A stretch of 64,000 nt of DNA, from the NCBI GenBank assembly GCA_963573305.1, contig OY754335.1:54333985-54397984 (forward strand), in the 5' to 3' direction. The position numbers and the translations under genes were made by a program. This document shows positions 48,301 through 59,656 of this stretch, in pieces. Below the pieces are notes generated by a model. It did not search any database. It had not been told where the DNA came from and saw only the letters and a program-made list of their open reading frames with translations. Positions within the stretch are counted from its first letter, which is position 1, and every line of letters begins with the position of its first letter. This DNA comes from Pyrrhosoma nymphula. Its lineage: Eukaryota > Arthropoda > Insecta > Odonata > Coenagrionidae.

Positions 48301-51300
48301 TTTGGCATTGAGGGGAACAGATAAGAGAAACCTGTTGTCAGTGTTTGCCACTTTGACTAAAGACGCCAAACGGTTCAGTATTACACCCCTGGTCACTCTG
48401 GTAAGGGAGTGGAGAAGTGCAGCAAACCAATAATCTGATGATGACGGCTGTTAATGAGAAAATAGGCATATGTGTTGACTCTGGACTCTTAAGAAAATTC
48501 GGTTGTACTCATTTTGATAATTAAGTGCACATCTAGAAATATGACAGTGCTCTTTTGTCTAGTTAATCCTAACCCTAAATATAATACCCTTTTAAATCAA
48601 AATTTATTCTGAAGAATGGAAAATAGTTCTCTTCGTGATATCTTCAAAGTTTAAAAATAAATATGTTACTAATATTTCCTGCTTGGGGTCGCATAGGTTT
48701 ATTTAGAAATTGGCTGTCCAAGTTACAAATGCAGGGGACGAATCCGAACACCAAAGTCTATACTGTAGGAGGTTTTCCCAAGAAGCAGCAGGTGGCTGAG
48801 AGAAAGGAAAATCCCACAATGAGTGACTTTCACGCGGCAAATGGCGGCTCGCTGAAATATCGAAGGTTTAATGTTCAAGATTCAAGGCTCATCACCTGAT
48901 TAGGAAAAAAACATGAGTAACTAGAAGGTCTCTCAATTAATCTAAATCGATTTCACGCAGGACACAGGATGAGAGTGCGGAGTAAAACTGAATTGCCATT
49001 TCTCAAATTTAGTTAAGAAATTATGCAATTTTGTCATTGTATATTACTTTAATTTAAATGAAATATGCTAATCAGATCTAATACTTGAAGAAAATAAAGG
49101 GCTAAATAAAACTGAGAAACTCTCTTTCAAAATTCAGTAAATGGAAATTGAGCAATTTACTGATATATTGAGAGAAATGCACAGGAAAACCTATTCATCG
49201 CCGGAGGACTCTCTTTGGGAAGGTAACGTTTGATAAACAAACATTGACGTAATAACTTCAGCGTTTTAATGTCGATTGTCAAGGAATAAATTATAAAATA
49301 GTTCACGGAAAATAATATGAACTGAAGTCGAACATGAGCGCTTATTTTTTCTGTAAAAACGGGAAACTGTGGCCGACCAATGCTACTATAAAGGATTTCA
49401 CAATTGGTACTCTGAATTAAGACGGGATCGTCATTTCGTAAGAAACTGTTCATATCGATTTGGAAAGTGCTTTTATTTTATCATTCAAAGAAAGACCTTT
49501 GGATTCGGAGAAAGAAAGAGAAAAAAAATTGCTTTATCGGTGGATTTAATTTTGAATCATAAATTGAACTTGTGTCCCCAGGCATTCGATCCTTTTTACA
49601 TCTACGGGCATGCGTTTCCAATCACCCACGTTTGGCTAAAAGGAATGTCATCGTGAACACAGAGCGTTAAATAACATTCCTTTTTTTCATTCGCCCGTGC
49701 AGCTCGAATTTGGTTTATCTTAACCGAGGATGGATAATGTACCCTGCTCCATTGTTTCAGAAAGAAGATGTTTCAGCCAGTGTTAACAAATCCAATAAAA
49801 TATTAATCCAGCACGAATGAAATAATGTGGCCTCAATAGTTATTGTAGGCAATACTCCTTCAGAGTTATTCGACTTAATTGACAGTAATAGGTCTTGGAT
49901 GATGTTCAATAAAAATTTGAATCCATTCTCCTACATTGGATAAGTGAAAAAATATGTTTGCACATATTTATTCGGGTCATGAAGCCGCTATGCATTATAA
50001 AAGACAAATTACGAGACGGAAAATAAAATGAGATATGACATTTTTTAATTTTTAAAGAAGAGGAAAACCTTATAGTACGTGTACGACAAAAAGGAAAGGC
50101 AGGACAGACAGATTAAAAAAATTCATGGAACTACCGCAAAACTAACGCTGATATCAGTAAAGTGAAATAACGACTTTTTTGAAGTAAAAAAAAACAGAAA
50201 AACTGAAAAAAGCTAACCTATAGAAGGAATTTCATAAATACTTAAGGCAAGATTGTAAGTATAATCAGCTGCTTTATATCTTCATAGCATTCAGTGCTTC
50301 TCACTTTAGTTTCAGCTTACACGCATGCAGTAATTTTGCAAAGAAATAGTCATATTCCAGAATTATGGTAATGGTACACAATTTTTGCAGATTTCCAGTT
50401 TTAATGCTAATTAGGCTGAGAGGTTTCTTTTCTATATTTAACTCCGTGCATCCCAGCATAAAAACCCTAGTAGTGTGAAAAGTTGGACTGTGTGCTGACT
50501 GCATGGCCTTTAGGTAATAGTTTTAGGGCTAATGAAATGAAGTAAAGGAAACGTAAAATATTATTATATGGAAAATAACTATCACACTAAACGTAAGAGA
50601 GAAAGCTACTTCTTGGAGATAAATATCGACGGGAAATTTGCGATTCCGTGAAACAAATTAGTAAAATAATCATCTCACGAGTTAACCCATCATACGTTAT
50701 ATTAGAGCTTGAGAACTAAATAGAGTATATCGCGCAAAAGTACACGGCTTATAAGTTTGATCGATATTAATATGCAATATTGTTTTTCCAGGCAAATGAA
50801 TTCTCTGATTGCGCATCATATTTTCAGCTTCTGTCATTATGGTTTTAGTGGATATTCTTCACTTGTAGTGAATTGAAGTATTTTCATGGCAGTTTCATAT
50901 TATAGTTAAAAAAAGAAATTAGAATTGCTCTTTTCGCCCACCAATAAACAAAGGGGTACTTGTTGAAGAGATTTAAGAAGCTATGAAATTCATGACTGTA
51001 GTGCTAAAAAGAATTGTTAATGTTTTTAATAACAAGCGAACTACCATCTATATCCTCGCTTAAGGACACCTTGAATCTCTTCCTACATAAACTATCTAAT
51101 TTCATTTTTGAGTTGCGAAGGCGTTATACTACACCTACACTGCGTCAACCATTGAAAATAAGAATCTGTAATTAAAAAATACAAGCAAATGGTAGGCAAG
51201 TGACTTCCGGCGTAGCTTGAGTTAAGTCAAAAGTCATGTATTGAAACGGTGGTGTGAGAGCAAGTAGGCTTTTCCACGAGCTCTCCTGGACACTAAAGAT

Positions 51301-52013
51301 GACCTATGGAGATATTTCTCTCTGCTTTAGACGAACACTCTCCTCAAGTCTCTTATCTCATCTCACTATCCCTACCCATTCCAAACTAATCCCCGCGGCA
51401 TTCCTGGGGCAGCTATAAGGCAGCCACATTTCTCTTACGCCGGCTCGCCAAGCATGAAAGATTCAGAGGCATATAAGGCTTTGAGGGTTCTTGATGTGGT
51501 TCAAGGTCTCATACCTTGTATTCACCGGGGTATGGTCTCTCCACTGTGACCACGTGTTCCTCTCTGCTTTAGGACGTCTTCTTATGCAACAGAGGGTCCA
51601 TTTCGGATGGTTCTTAATATTAAACGATAAAATTATTTCATACTAAAACGTGCTAAAACTTAATCATTATTTCACTCATGAACGATGGCACGAGCATGTT
51701 GGGTAATATTCTTTAATTTCAAGCACCAATTGACCTCCAATACCTACAGTGCCTCATGAAATACCGCCAGTTATCCTCAAATACTTGACCAATTTATTCG
51801 TAGGAATTTCGTCCTTATATTACACCATGAGACAGCTAAAAACCTGAATGTGCAACAGAGGTTTTCATGATGATGGTTAGTAAAATCCTCTAAATAAATA
51901 TTTGGTGCAAGGAATTGCAGCATTAGCTTTACTGTATCAGGCTTTGCTTTGCAAATGTACTTACAATTAGTATTCACCATTGAAATCAAAACACTAATAC
52001 CACAAAAATATTT
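45371..52013. other. Long intergenic stretch, no gene seen
   Basis: A CpG-rich interval at 47160-47620 has overlapping open frames on both strands (60 to 80 codons), all unrecognised; it may be promoter-like. A stretch at 51200-51610 has mixed composition and a repeated CTCTCTGCTTTAG word (51330 and 51574), possibly a decayed SINE or MITE, not resolved. Elsewhere AT-rich without features. Confidence 0.4.
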
Positions 52014-52067
52014 CCTTTTTGTACAACGCGTTTCACCGAATTACGGAAAATCATCAGGTAAAAAAAT
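52014..52067 (-). ncRNA. Hammerhead-ribozyme-like motif, best stem I and core
   Basis: Minus strand: UUUUUUUAC, CUGAUGA (exact core), a short hairpin region with CCG/CGG and a UAAUU loop, GAA, palindrome ACGCGU, U, then GUACAAAAA. The flanks pair as stem I: C-G, A-U, U-A, one mismatch, then five A-U pairs. The core words, the stem I pairing and the position of U before the presumed cleavage site fit a type I hammerhead. Stem II is weak (3 bp). No retroelement coding sequence is attached; the PLE locus lies 1.9 kb away. Confidence 0.5.
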
Positions 52068-53822
52068 ATTAAGGGAATATTTCCTGATGTAGCCGTAAGT
52101 TGACAAAATTCAATGTAGAAATAAGAAAAAATGTAGAAAATAACTTTTATTTAAAAATATTTTGATTTCAATTATGATAACTGTGACATGTTGTCGGGGA
52201 GAAAATGAATTAGATGTAAAGGTATTTCAATATGTTCATAAATGAATATGCATTTTTTAAAGCATTAACTATGTTTTCAAGGTGATCAATACACGGCAAA
52301 GAATTAACAAAAATATCATATTTAAATTCTATATAGTCCATTAGGTCAATCAATGGCAGTTACTTCAAGTTCAGTAGACTCCGCGAAAACGTGTGGAATT
52401 TCAATAATGTAATTAAATAAGGAATTGCAATTTTTCCCCAATAAATAAAAATTTAATTAAACATAGGTTAAATAAAATTTTGGTTAATCATAAGACAGAT
52501 ACAGTAAATTCCATGATTTTGGTTTATCAATTTTTATCATATTTAAAAGGCACTCTCTGATTACAAATAAAGGAACAAGGAACTAGACGAATGTGTGCTA
52601 TATTCTCACTTGTAGATCAAATGAATAATGATAAATGTATAAAAATGACTTTTTAATAGCATACAACATATTTTTAATGCGCCATCAAACGTGAAATAAA
52701 TAGTTTGAACCTGTATTTGGCAATGAAATTCATCAGATAAATTTTTAAATTCCAAAAACTACCACAGAAAGAACACGAAACACTAGAGGAAAAATATTTT
52801 TGAGAGACATGCTATTACATTGAAGTGTAAACAGAATATTAGCAGCACTGTGCCCTAAGGGATGTTCTTCCTGAGGAAAGCTCTCCTAATTCACTTTCTA
52901 ATGCAATAATGGAAGAGCCATTTCTGCACTTGGCAACTTGGCATTCGTCAGCTAGCCTGGAGATGGAACCTTTCCCTGATCAGTATTAATGCTTTTATCA
53001 TCAGTCAAGCCAAATGCCTCACACGTCTGTGTATGGGACCTCGAATTCAAGTTGATGAAATAACTCGCTCTCAGCATATTCACTTTCTATGGTCAAACCC
53101 CTCATTTCTTTCCATTGATCAATTATCGTCCTCTTCAATGAAAATAGTAAATTAGGGTTATTTCGGCCGCAATAGTTGCATGAAAGTGTAAACCATTGAT
53201 GTTTTTATAGCATCCACGCTATGACAGCCTCTCTTTATTGTGAACCAATGAGTCGTGAGGCTTAATAAACTCTACCTTCGATATCACACGCGCCCTGAAT
53301 GCCGCGATTATATCACAATTAGGCTCCACTTTAAGCGTGACGGTGAATCAGATACGTTGAGGCAAAGTTGAGGAATGAAAATCGTAGTCAATATTTGGTC
53401 ACTTACATACATAATCTGATTCTACACAATAAAAATATTTTAACTTTCTTCTTGTATAATGCCTCTAATTTCACCAGGGCAATCGCTCAGTTTTACAATC
53501 ATTATTTGAAAGAATAGCCGCAATCTGCATGACGGCATGCATCAGTTATCATCAAGCCGAAGATAGATGGCTGAATTTCTAGAATCATTCTCTAACTCAT
53601 CTCCCTTTTCAGCTAACCTCTTTATTTCTTCTTTAATCATTGCTACCACACTGTTCTTCTAAATTTAGGTAAATTCCGAGGAAAGAAACCAATTTTAGTC
53701 GTTACCATGCTGCGACTTACAGAAAATTTCAACACACGTTTTCGTTTCGTGGTCACTAGACCCCAAAAGCAACAAATAAATAAATATATAGATATGTATA
53801 TATAACTTCTAAATGTAGAAGT
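52068..53822. other. Intergenic, no gene seen
   Basis: AT-rich, with no recognised gene. Confidence 0.45.
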
Positions 53823-53868
53823 TTCTCCTAGAAGTTTTATCTATGTGTAGATAAAACATCTAGGAGAA
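53823..53868. repeat. 21-bp stem hairpin with TGTG loop
   Basis: Arms 53823-53843 and 53848-53868 are reverse complements at 20 of 21 positions (TTCTCCTAGA and TTTTATCTA blocks) around a 4-base loop TGTG. A shorter stem CTTCTA/TAGAAG lies directly on the left (53806-53821). It sits about 85 bp outside the left end of the PLE pair and may be part of its terminal region or of the target. Confidence 0.85.
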
Positions 53869-53953
53869 TCACTCGGATGATAAATATACAATATGCCAAG
53901 AGGGTGGCCGATAAAAATATACAAACGGAAAAAAGAACACTCACAAATTAAAA

Positions 53954-53999
53954 CTTCCGATATTTCGATGGTAAGTAGCTTCCATCTTTCTCTAGGTAG
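53954..53999 (-). ncRNA. Hammerhead-like motif, decayed
   Basis: The minus strand has GAUGG, a 10-base loop, CCAUC, then GAA, palindrome AUAU, C. The core CUGANGA is not intact (CUAGAGAAAGA is found at that position). It is placed here because it occupies the mirror position of the motif at 55691 and shares the following GTGAGTGT sequence. Confidence 0.3.
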
Positions 54000-54206
54000 A
54001 GAGTAAGAATGAGGAAAGGGATAGAGATTGAGGTATGGGAGGGCAAAGAGGGGGAGACGAAGGTGTAGAAGGGAAGGAGGGGGAGAGGAAGGTATAAGAG
54101 AGGAAGGAGGGGAAAGACGAAGAGCGGGGAGAGAGGAAAAAAGGGGAGCAAAAGAAAGAGGAGAGTGGAGGAAGCAGGGAGAGATGAGATGAGGGGGAGG
54201 GAGAAA

Positions 54207-54490
54207 CTAGTGTGATTTATCGAGTCCAGGGGGCGAGAAAGCCTGGTGGATGAGAATGCAAGAAGATTCAAGATCTTTGAGCTGAAGGGGAGAGGATGAA
54301 GGGGGAAGGGAAGCAAGTAGACCAACTTTAAAAGTGTTATTAAAAGTGGAGTTGTGGGAGGAGACGTAAATGGCGACAGGGAGAGAAACAGAGAGGGAGG
54401 GGCAATCGTTACAAGACGAGCGGTGCCCATTCATTCTAATTTTGAGAGGAGTGGTGGATAAGCCAATATAGAAAGAAGGGCATTATTGGC
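54207..54490 (-). pseudogene. PLE GIY-YIG endonuclease fragment
   Basis: The minus strand from 54490 reads C-Q-stop-C, then FYIGLSTTPLKIRMNGHRSS and continues in the same frame to SPPGLDKSH and a stop at 54207. It aligns with the plus-strand copy over FYVGECTTPLSIRMNGHR and FESPGLNLAH, including the YIG tyrosine and glycine, the arginine of IRMNGH and the terminal residues. Amino-acid divergence is considerable, so this is a different lineage of PLE from its neighbour rather than a simple inverted duplicate. The fragment stops at the zinc-binding CxxC just where the (TA)n tract begins. Confidence 0.8.

Positions 54491-54492
<2 letters not shown>

Positions 54493-54529
<37 letters not shown>
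54493..54529. repeat. (TA)18 microsatellite at PLE junction
   Basis: Uninterrupted TA dinucleotides for 37 bp lie exactly between the two truncated 5' edges of the PLE copies. It may be the AT-rich target site or be generated during PLE insertion. Confidence 0.95.
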
Positions 54530-54532
<3 letters not shown>

Positions 54533-54533
<1 letters not shown>

Positions 54534-55585
54534 TCTGGGCCCGCTATATTGATGATATCTTTGTTCTTTGGCCTCATGGCCGTGAATCTCTATCTTCCTT
54601 CATTTCTGTGCTAAACTCTTCCTTTTCGGTTTCTTTCACCTCTTCCGTCTCTGACTCTTCCATCACATTTCTGGATGTTAATATCCTACTAAAAAACAAC
54701 AAATTCATCACCTCCGTCCATAAAAAACCCACTAACCATAACCTTTACCTTCATTTTAATAGCTGCCATCCACCACATACCAAACGCTCCATTCCATATT
54801 CCCTCTCTGTCCGCGGCCACAGAATTTGTAACGACGCCCACTCCCTTCAACAATACACCGATAACCTATATCACTCCCTCAGAGAACGTGAGTACCCCAA
54901 AAAGCTTCTTACCAATCAAATCCTGCCCCCCTCTGCCAATTACACCCCTCGGGCCAAAACCCACCATCCTGACAGACTCAGCCTCATCACCACATTCTTC
55001 CCTGGCTCCCATAAAATCAGAAACATCCTCCGCGATCTATACCCAATTTTAAAGAATAATAATTCCACTGCCCTCCTATTACCTTCATGTCCCACAGTAT
55101 TTTTTAAGCGTCCCGCAAACCTGCGAGATATCTTAAAGTCTACTAAACCCTCCCTTCAACCGACCGCCCCCTCTCCACCACTCTCCACAACTTGCAACCG
55201 TCCTCGGTGCAAATGTTGCTCCCTCCTACGCTCTTCTGCTACGCCCTCTTCCAATAAATCTTCCTCAGCAGCCAACTGTACTTCCACAAATATCGTTTAC
55301 CGTCTCTCGTGCAATTTCTGCCCGGCATTTTATGTTGGCGAATGTACTACCCCGCTTTCAATACGAATGAATGGGCACCGCCACTCCACCACATGTCCTC
55401 CCTTCATTGATCCCATTCCTAAACATACCGCTTCCCATCGTAAGACCTTCAATAAATGTTTCTCTCTCTCTATATTAGAAGCCCTCCCCGAATCAGCAAC
55501 TAATATTGAACTGAGGACTCGCGAGATGGCTTTCATCTGGTGCTTAAGAGCATTTGAATCGCCCGGGCTTAACTTGGCCCACTGA
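54533..55585 (+). pseudogene. Penelope-like RT C-terminus plus GIY-YIG endonuclease, 5'-truncated
   Basis: The frame is open for about 350 codons but lacks the N-terminal polymerase motifs. It begins with WARYIDDIFVLW, the catalytic motif with the YIDD box at 54545-54556. Counting from the GTG at 54608: FLDVNI (21-26) and HKKPT (38-42) are the next polymerase motifs typical of PLEs; 53-75 holds the S.HP..TKRSIPY..S.R segment; a cysteine cluster C196, C201, C203, C204 precedes the endonuclease; IVYRLSC..C (229-238) and FYVG (241-244) are the GIY and YIG motifs, with R253 and H257 following and E301 in ELRTRE as the probable metal-binding glutamate. Cysteines 235 and 238 fit the zinc-binding CxxC special to PLE endonucleases. 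No stop or frameshift is seen, so the insertion is comparatively young. It cannot be autonomous because the 5' part is missing. The GTG is only a frame landmark, not a real start. Confidence 0.9.
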
Positions 55586-55690
55586 CCAATAGCAACCCCT
55601 TGCTCCCACTCCCCACCAGTCCCCTTCCCTTCTCCTGTTCCGCTTCCCCCCCCCCACCCGAGGTAACAGACCACTAGTTAGTCTCTTGTC
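55586..55690 (+). other. PLE pyrimidine-rich 3' untranslated region
   Basis: C/T-rich sequence with a run of nine C at 55648-55656 follows the stop codon and leads into the hammerhead-like motif. The complementary purine-rich tract on the left copy is at about 54000-54190, and a similar tract lies between the inverted arms at 18.5 kb. Confidence 0.6.
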
Positions 55691-55725
55691 GTTGACGATG
55701 GCGGCTTGCCCGTCGAAACGTCCGC
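55689..55725 (+). ncRNA. Hammerhead-like motif at PLE 3' end
   Basis: Plus strand: UCG, UUGACGA (55692-55698; U replaces the first C of the core), an unpaired U, hairpin GGCGG/CCGUC (5 pairs with one G-U), GAA (55715-55717), palindrome ACGU (55718-55721), C, then CGC. Stem I is limited to two pairs. It lies about 105 bp after the PLE stop codon. Confidence 0.4.
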
Positions 55726-55730
55726 AAATT

Positions 55731-58700
55731 ATTCTGTGAGTGTCCTTTTAATTTCCGTGTGCCTGTGTTTTAAAAGTATATTTATATTTGTGTATATATA
55801 TATATATGTATATATAACTATTAATTAATTCACTAAGACCATTCAGAGGTGTAAATTAATATATATCTCATTCAAGCAGAATGTGAAAAAATGAGGATAG
55901 GAGACACAAAAATAAATGAGTTAACACATTTTATGAGTTTTCAATTCTCTTTCTTTCACTTGTTTCTTTTTTATAGTCAAGATGACGTAATTTTGAACAA
56001 TTGACTTCCATACTGATACATATGTATATGAAGTTAGAAAAGCGTCGGTCAAGTTTGATAATGGGCATAATCGGACCGAGGGGGTGGAAATGGGGAAGGT
56101 TATATCAATATTGAAAAATCATAATGAATTCCATAACATGAAATGTATTGCATTCGTTTAGATTGATTATACTTTATAAGGCTACTGCCAAAAACTTTTG
56201 ATTGATACATCTTTTGATAACACTAACCATTAACTCAAGAGGTTGAAAAATAGAGTATTTCGCACAACAAAATCATAAATTCATTAGTTCAAAGTTACTG
56301 TAGATTTTCTAAATATTATATATATTTTGTGTCAGAAACAATTTTTAAAACGACTAACCCTTACTGCAAGGGGTGAACAAAATCAGCTGAGTCAAGCTTC
56401 GAAATCTACCTGCTCCTCTAGGACGGGGCTAAAGCGAATTTTGTTTATCCTTGGCACTCCTTGGTAAGTTTAAGAACTTATTTTTACTTTGACTTTAACA
56501 TTCACGAAACTTAAGTCTGAGAATTTCTCCAATATCTCCTACCTCACAGTTTTCACTACGCATCGTTTCATGTCAATTCTTCGTAAGACTGCTTCAATGG
56601 TGTTTATCTCAGTCCATTTAATCATTATCATTCTTCGAGAAATAACACTTTTCCATTGCTTACATTCATTTTTTATTTGCAGCTGCCACCGTTGAAGCTC
56701 CACTGCCACCTAAATGCATCTTCCTTACACATGTGTCAATGTTTCGCTTCCATTCTCATAAGCTTAGCGAACGTTAGGCCAGTTGTAGAGAAACAAAAAT
56801 ACTTCATTCCTGTAAAGCCAAAGCAAGTGAGGAACTGAGGCGGGATTGTAATGAACACATTACTGATGTGATTTTAGAAACTTTTATAGGGGAAAAGTAG
56901 GGTATTTATTGATTCTATTCAAGGAAAGCTGTATTGCACTAGAGAAGGAAAACAGTTATTTTAGGTGAAATTGGAGCATTCAGGGCGAAATTATCCCCAA
57001 GCTGTGGCAGACCATATTCCAATGTTATTGTAACCATTAAGTAAAATCAGTCATAGTAAAGCCTAATAAAATTGGTCTGGATATACTTCTCAGTTATTAC
57101 TTTAATACTAATACAAATTTTTGATATTTCTACTTGACTTGTTTGTTTCACGCCGTACGCTGAAAACTCCTACAAAACCTATTTTTTGCAGTATTATAGA
57201 AGATAGTGAAAGTATTGTCGATAGTGAAAGTATTGTTTTAAAAAAAAATGAGAAAAAGTACGACTAACGTGCGGACCGCGCTACAAATACATTCAACTTG
57301 ACATTTCTGACCGTGTCAGTGCGTCAGAACTTTCATGTCTCTCTTTAGAGCCCGTTGCCGTACCTATTTACCACGGTGAACGGGGTCTATTTTTATCTGA
57401 TGAGATCCTGATACAGTGGTATTATTATAAAGATTGCACTCTTTTCTTATTAAAGAGGCAACCATTAATTGAATACTATGATTGGTGATGTTCTGGTCAA
57501 ACTACCTAGAACAAAAAATGGCAGAAACTTGGTAAAGTGTGGTCAAGAATAGCAGAGGACTGTGTAAGTTTACGTAGAAGGCCTTTCCGCTTCGTCAATT
57601 TCATCACACTAAAGAGCGACTAAAAATGCGCGTCCAACATTTTTTTTCTTTGAAATGGAGAGGAAACATTTATTTTTCATTTACGTATTTCGAGCCTTAT
57701 CCGTCGTTGACAGGTCTGCTCTTCCTTGCTCTTAATTGGGTTAAAATTTCACTTTTCACTACAAACGTTTCAATGTACCCAAAGGAAAACGCATTAAATT
57801 ATGCGGCCATTTTCAGACTGCCAGGTCACTTGCGGCTATTTCCTCACTCTCTCATTGGGTCAGATATTTCGTGAGCTCACAAGAGGCCAAAAAAGGGCAA
57901 CTATCACGCAAGTTTGAAATACATCTATGACTACTTAGATAATTAAACAATTATTAATAATTTAATTTAGTAATGATCTTATTTAATTTTACAGCGCGCT
58001 TGTGAGAGAGTTTTCGCAGCTAGTTAACAAAATGACTTAATTGTCCTCCCCCACTTTAAGATGACTTCGGTCTACTAATGTGGAAGAAAAACTCAATCTT
58101 AAGGACTCGAGTAGTATACACTGAGTCAAGTTTAAGACTTGGTTCTGCGGAGTAATTTAAGTTTGTGTTTGGGAATCATTTGAGCAAGCCAAAAGTGTAC
58201 AAAACCGCATTGTCCTCCAGAAAGACAATAGGCAAGGGAAATGGCGAGCTTCTTAGGTCCTCCCTCAGAGACGGTCTCTTCCGCACAACTTTCAAACGCT
58301 TAAACTAGTTTTGCCCGTTTCCCGCCAGTCCCAGCTCACACTCACACGCACTCCTATCATGGTGTTTGGAATAATAATCTGGTTTGAGAGGAATTTCGGC
58401 TTTATTTTAGCCTTGCAACTATATTTTAGCTCACAATTGTTTAAGTTCATTTAAAGGAGAGGATATTTTTTTCAGTAAGTGTCACCGCTCGTCGTAGCGT
58501 GCTCATAAATAATTACATAAAAATGTTACGGGAAAGCTAATGTTAAACAGTATAATTTTTTATTGGTTAAAAAATGGTATGACGCTGCGGAAAACCAGTC
58601 TGTCAAATTGCCAGGGAAGGAAATTGTTTTCCAGTTTATCCAAACTTTAAAATAAGGTAGAACCAAAGATAATAATTCAGCAAAAGGAACTTTTGGCGTT

Positions 58701-59164
58701 AATTTACTGACAAAAAAGTGGCTATTGATTGTTGACATTTTTTCACTTGTACTTTTGCCTCTGACTGAGACAACTGCCACCATACAACATGAAAATTAGA
58801 GACTGGTGCCTGGGGCCCATCGATGTATCTACTTATCCATATGAATTTTTGTTTTCCTTTGTCACTTCTATATGAGTATAAACGCGCACCACTTTTGTAA
58901 CTTTTGTATTGCCCTAAGAGGTGTTGTACCCAGAGCATAAATAAAACCTATTATATTCTAAAAAATACATGCGGAATTGCTCATACTGCATTGATCTCTA
59001 TTACATTAGTGTAAGGTTTTACATGTGTTTAATTGTTACTCCCTTTATATTAGCTCACACTGTCTGTCTGCTTGTCTGTGTACGTGCAAACCCATATCCC
59101 CTCATCCAATCGATCTGAAATTTGGTCCATAGACTCCTTTTGACCAACGATTAATTTTAACAAA
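55731..59164. other. Intergenic, no gene seen
   Basis: A (TA)n-like run with one G occurs at 55792-55816. Otherwise there is no feature; all open frames are short. Confidence 0.45.
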
Positions 59165-59355
59165 CCCAAACACACACACACACATAATACGCACTGACTT
59201 AATTATATTTAAATTTATTTGCATGAAAATGAAAAAGCATTGAACGCCCGTTTTCTGCCAATTTTTGTCAGGTAACCGGTAGTCCAGGAGTAAGGTAGTG
59301 GACTGTGGAGAGGAAGATGTAGTATTCGATTCCCTGCTGGAGAATTAATTTTTCT
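59050..59355 (+). repeat. Dispersed repeat with (CA)n and SINE-like tRNA head
   Basis: A (TGTC)n-like start CTGTCTGTCTGCTTGTCTGTG (59061) is followed by CAATCGATCTGAAATTTGG (59107), wording I recognise as common in arthropod dispersed repeats, then (CA)7 at 59170-59184. Near the end GGTAACCGGTAGTCCAGG (59272) and GGAAGATGTAGTATTCGATTCCCTGC (59311) look like A-box and B-box regions of a tRNA-derived head. Whether these are one element or two adjacent ones is not resolved. Confidence 0.4.
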
Positions 59356-59483
59356 TCTTTTTTTCATAGCCGTTTTCATTTACATCTTTAGAAATTTTGT
59401 TTTCATCATCGCTTTACCCTCTATACTTTTTTTAACAATATTTTACTCGCTAATTATTCATTAATGACGGCGATAAAAGTAGT

Positions 59484-59656
59484 CCGTTTAAGTCCATTTA
59501 AGTCCCTGATCAACTTTTATTTTGATTCATTATACAGTAATAATAAATAATTTATTCTTCAACATATTTGACAATCTTCGGAAATAAAATACTGGAGTAT
59601 CAGTTGAGAACATATTTAACCCTTTGGAGAAATTCCGTTTTGGGGTTACTGACTCT
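59484..59656 (+). repeat. Direct repeat, copy 1
   Basis: About 170 bp starting CCGTTTAAGTCC and ending GGGGTTACTGACTCTA. It has an extra internal 10-bp duplication of TTTAAGTCCA near its start. It matches copy 2 (60321-60485) with about seven substitutions over 155 bp. Confidence 0.9.

Larger units (their letters stand above)
53954..55730. mobile_element. Penelope-like element, two partial copies head to head
   Basis: The left half (53954-54490) is on the minus strand and holds the C-terminal part of the GIY-YIG domain plus a 3' region. The right half (54531-55730) is on the plus strand and runs from the polymerase catalytic box to the 3' region. They are separated by (TA)18 at 54493-54529. 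Both halves end outward in related sequence (CGAAA....CG then GTGAGTGT.CTTTT..TTCCGT), so this pair looks like a unit with inverted 3' ends. PLEs often carry an inverted or tandem partial copy at the 5' junction (pseudo-LTR), which this resembles. Confidence 0.8.

Noticed and set aside
53948..54430. 160-codon minus-strand open frame rich in Leu, Pro and Ser
   Set aside because: It reads the pyrimidine-rich 3' region of the left PLE copy in a frame different from the endonuclease frame; low complexity, no domain.
55330..55674. 114-codon minus-strand frame
   Set aside because: Antisense to the PLE endonuclease frame and its 3' region.
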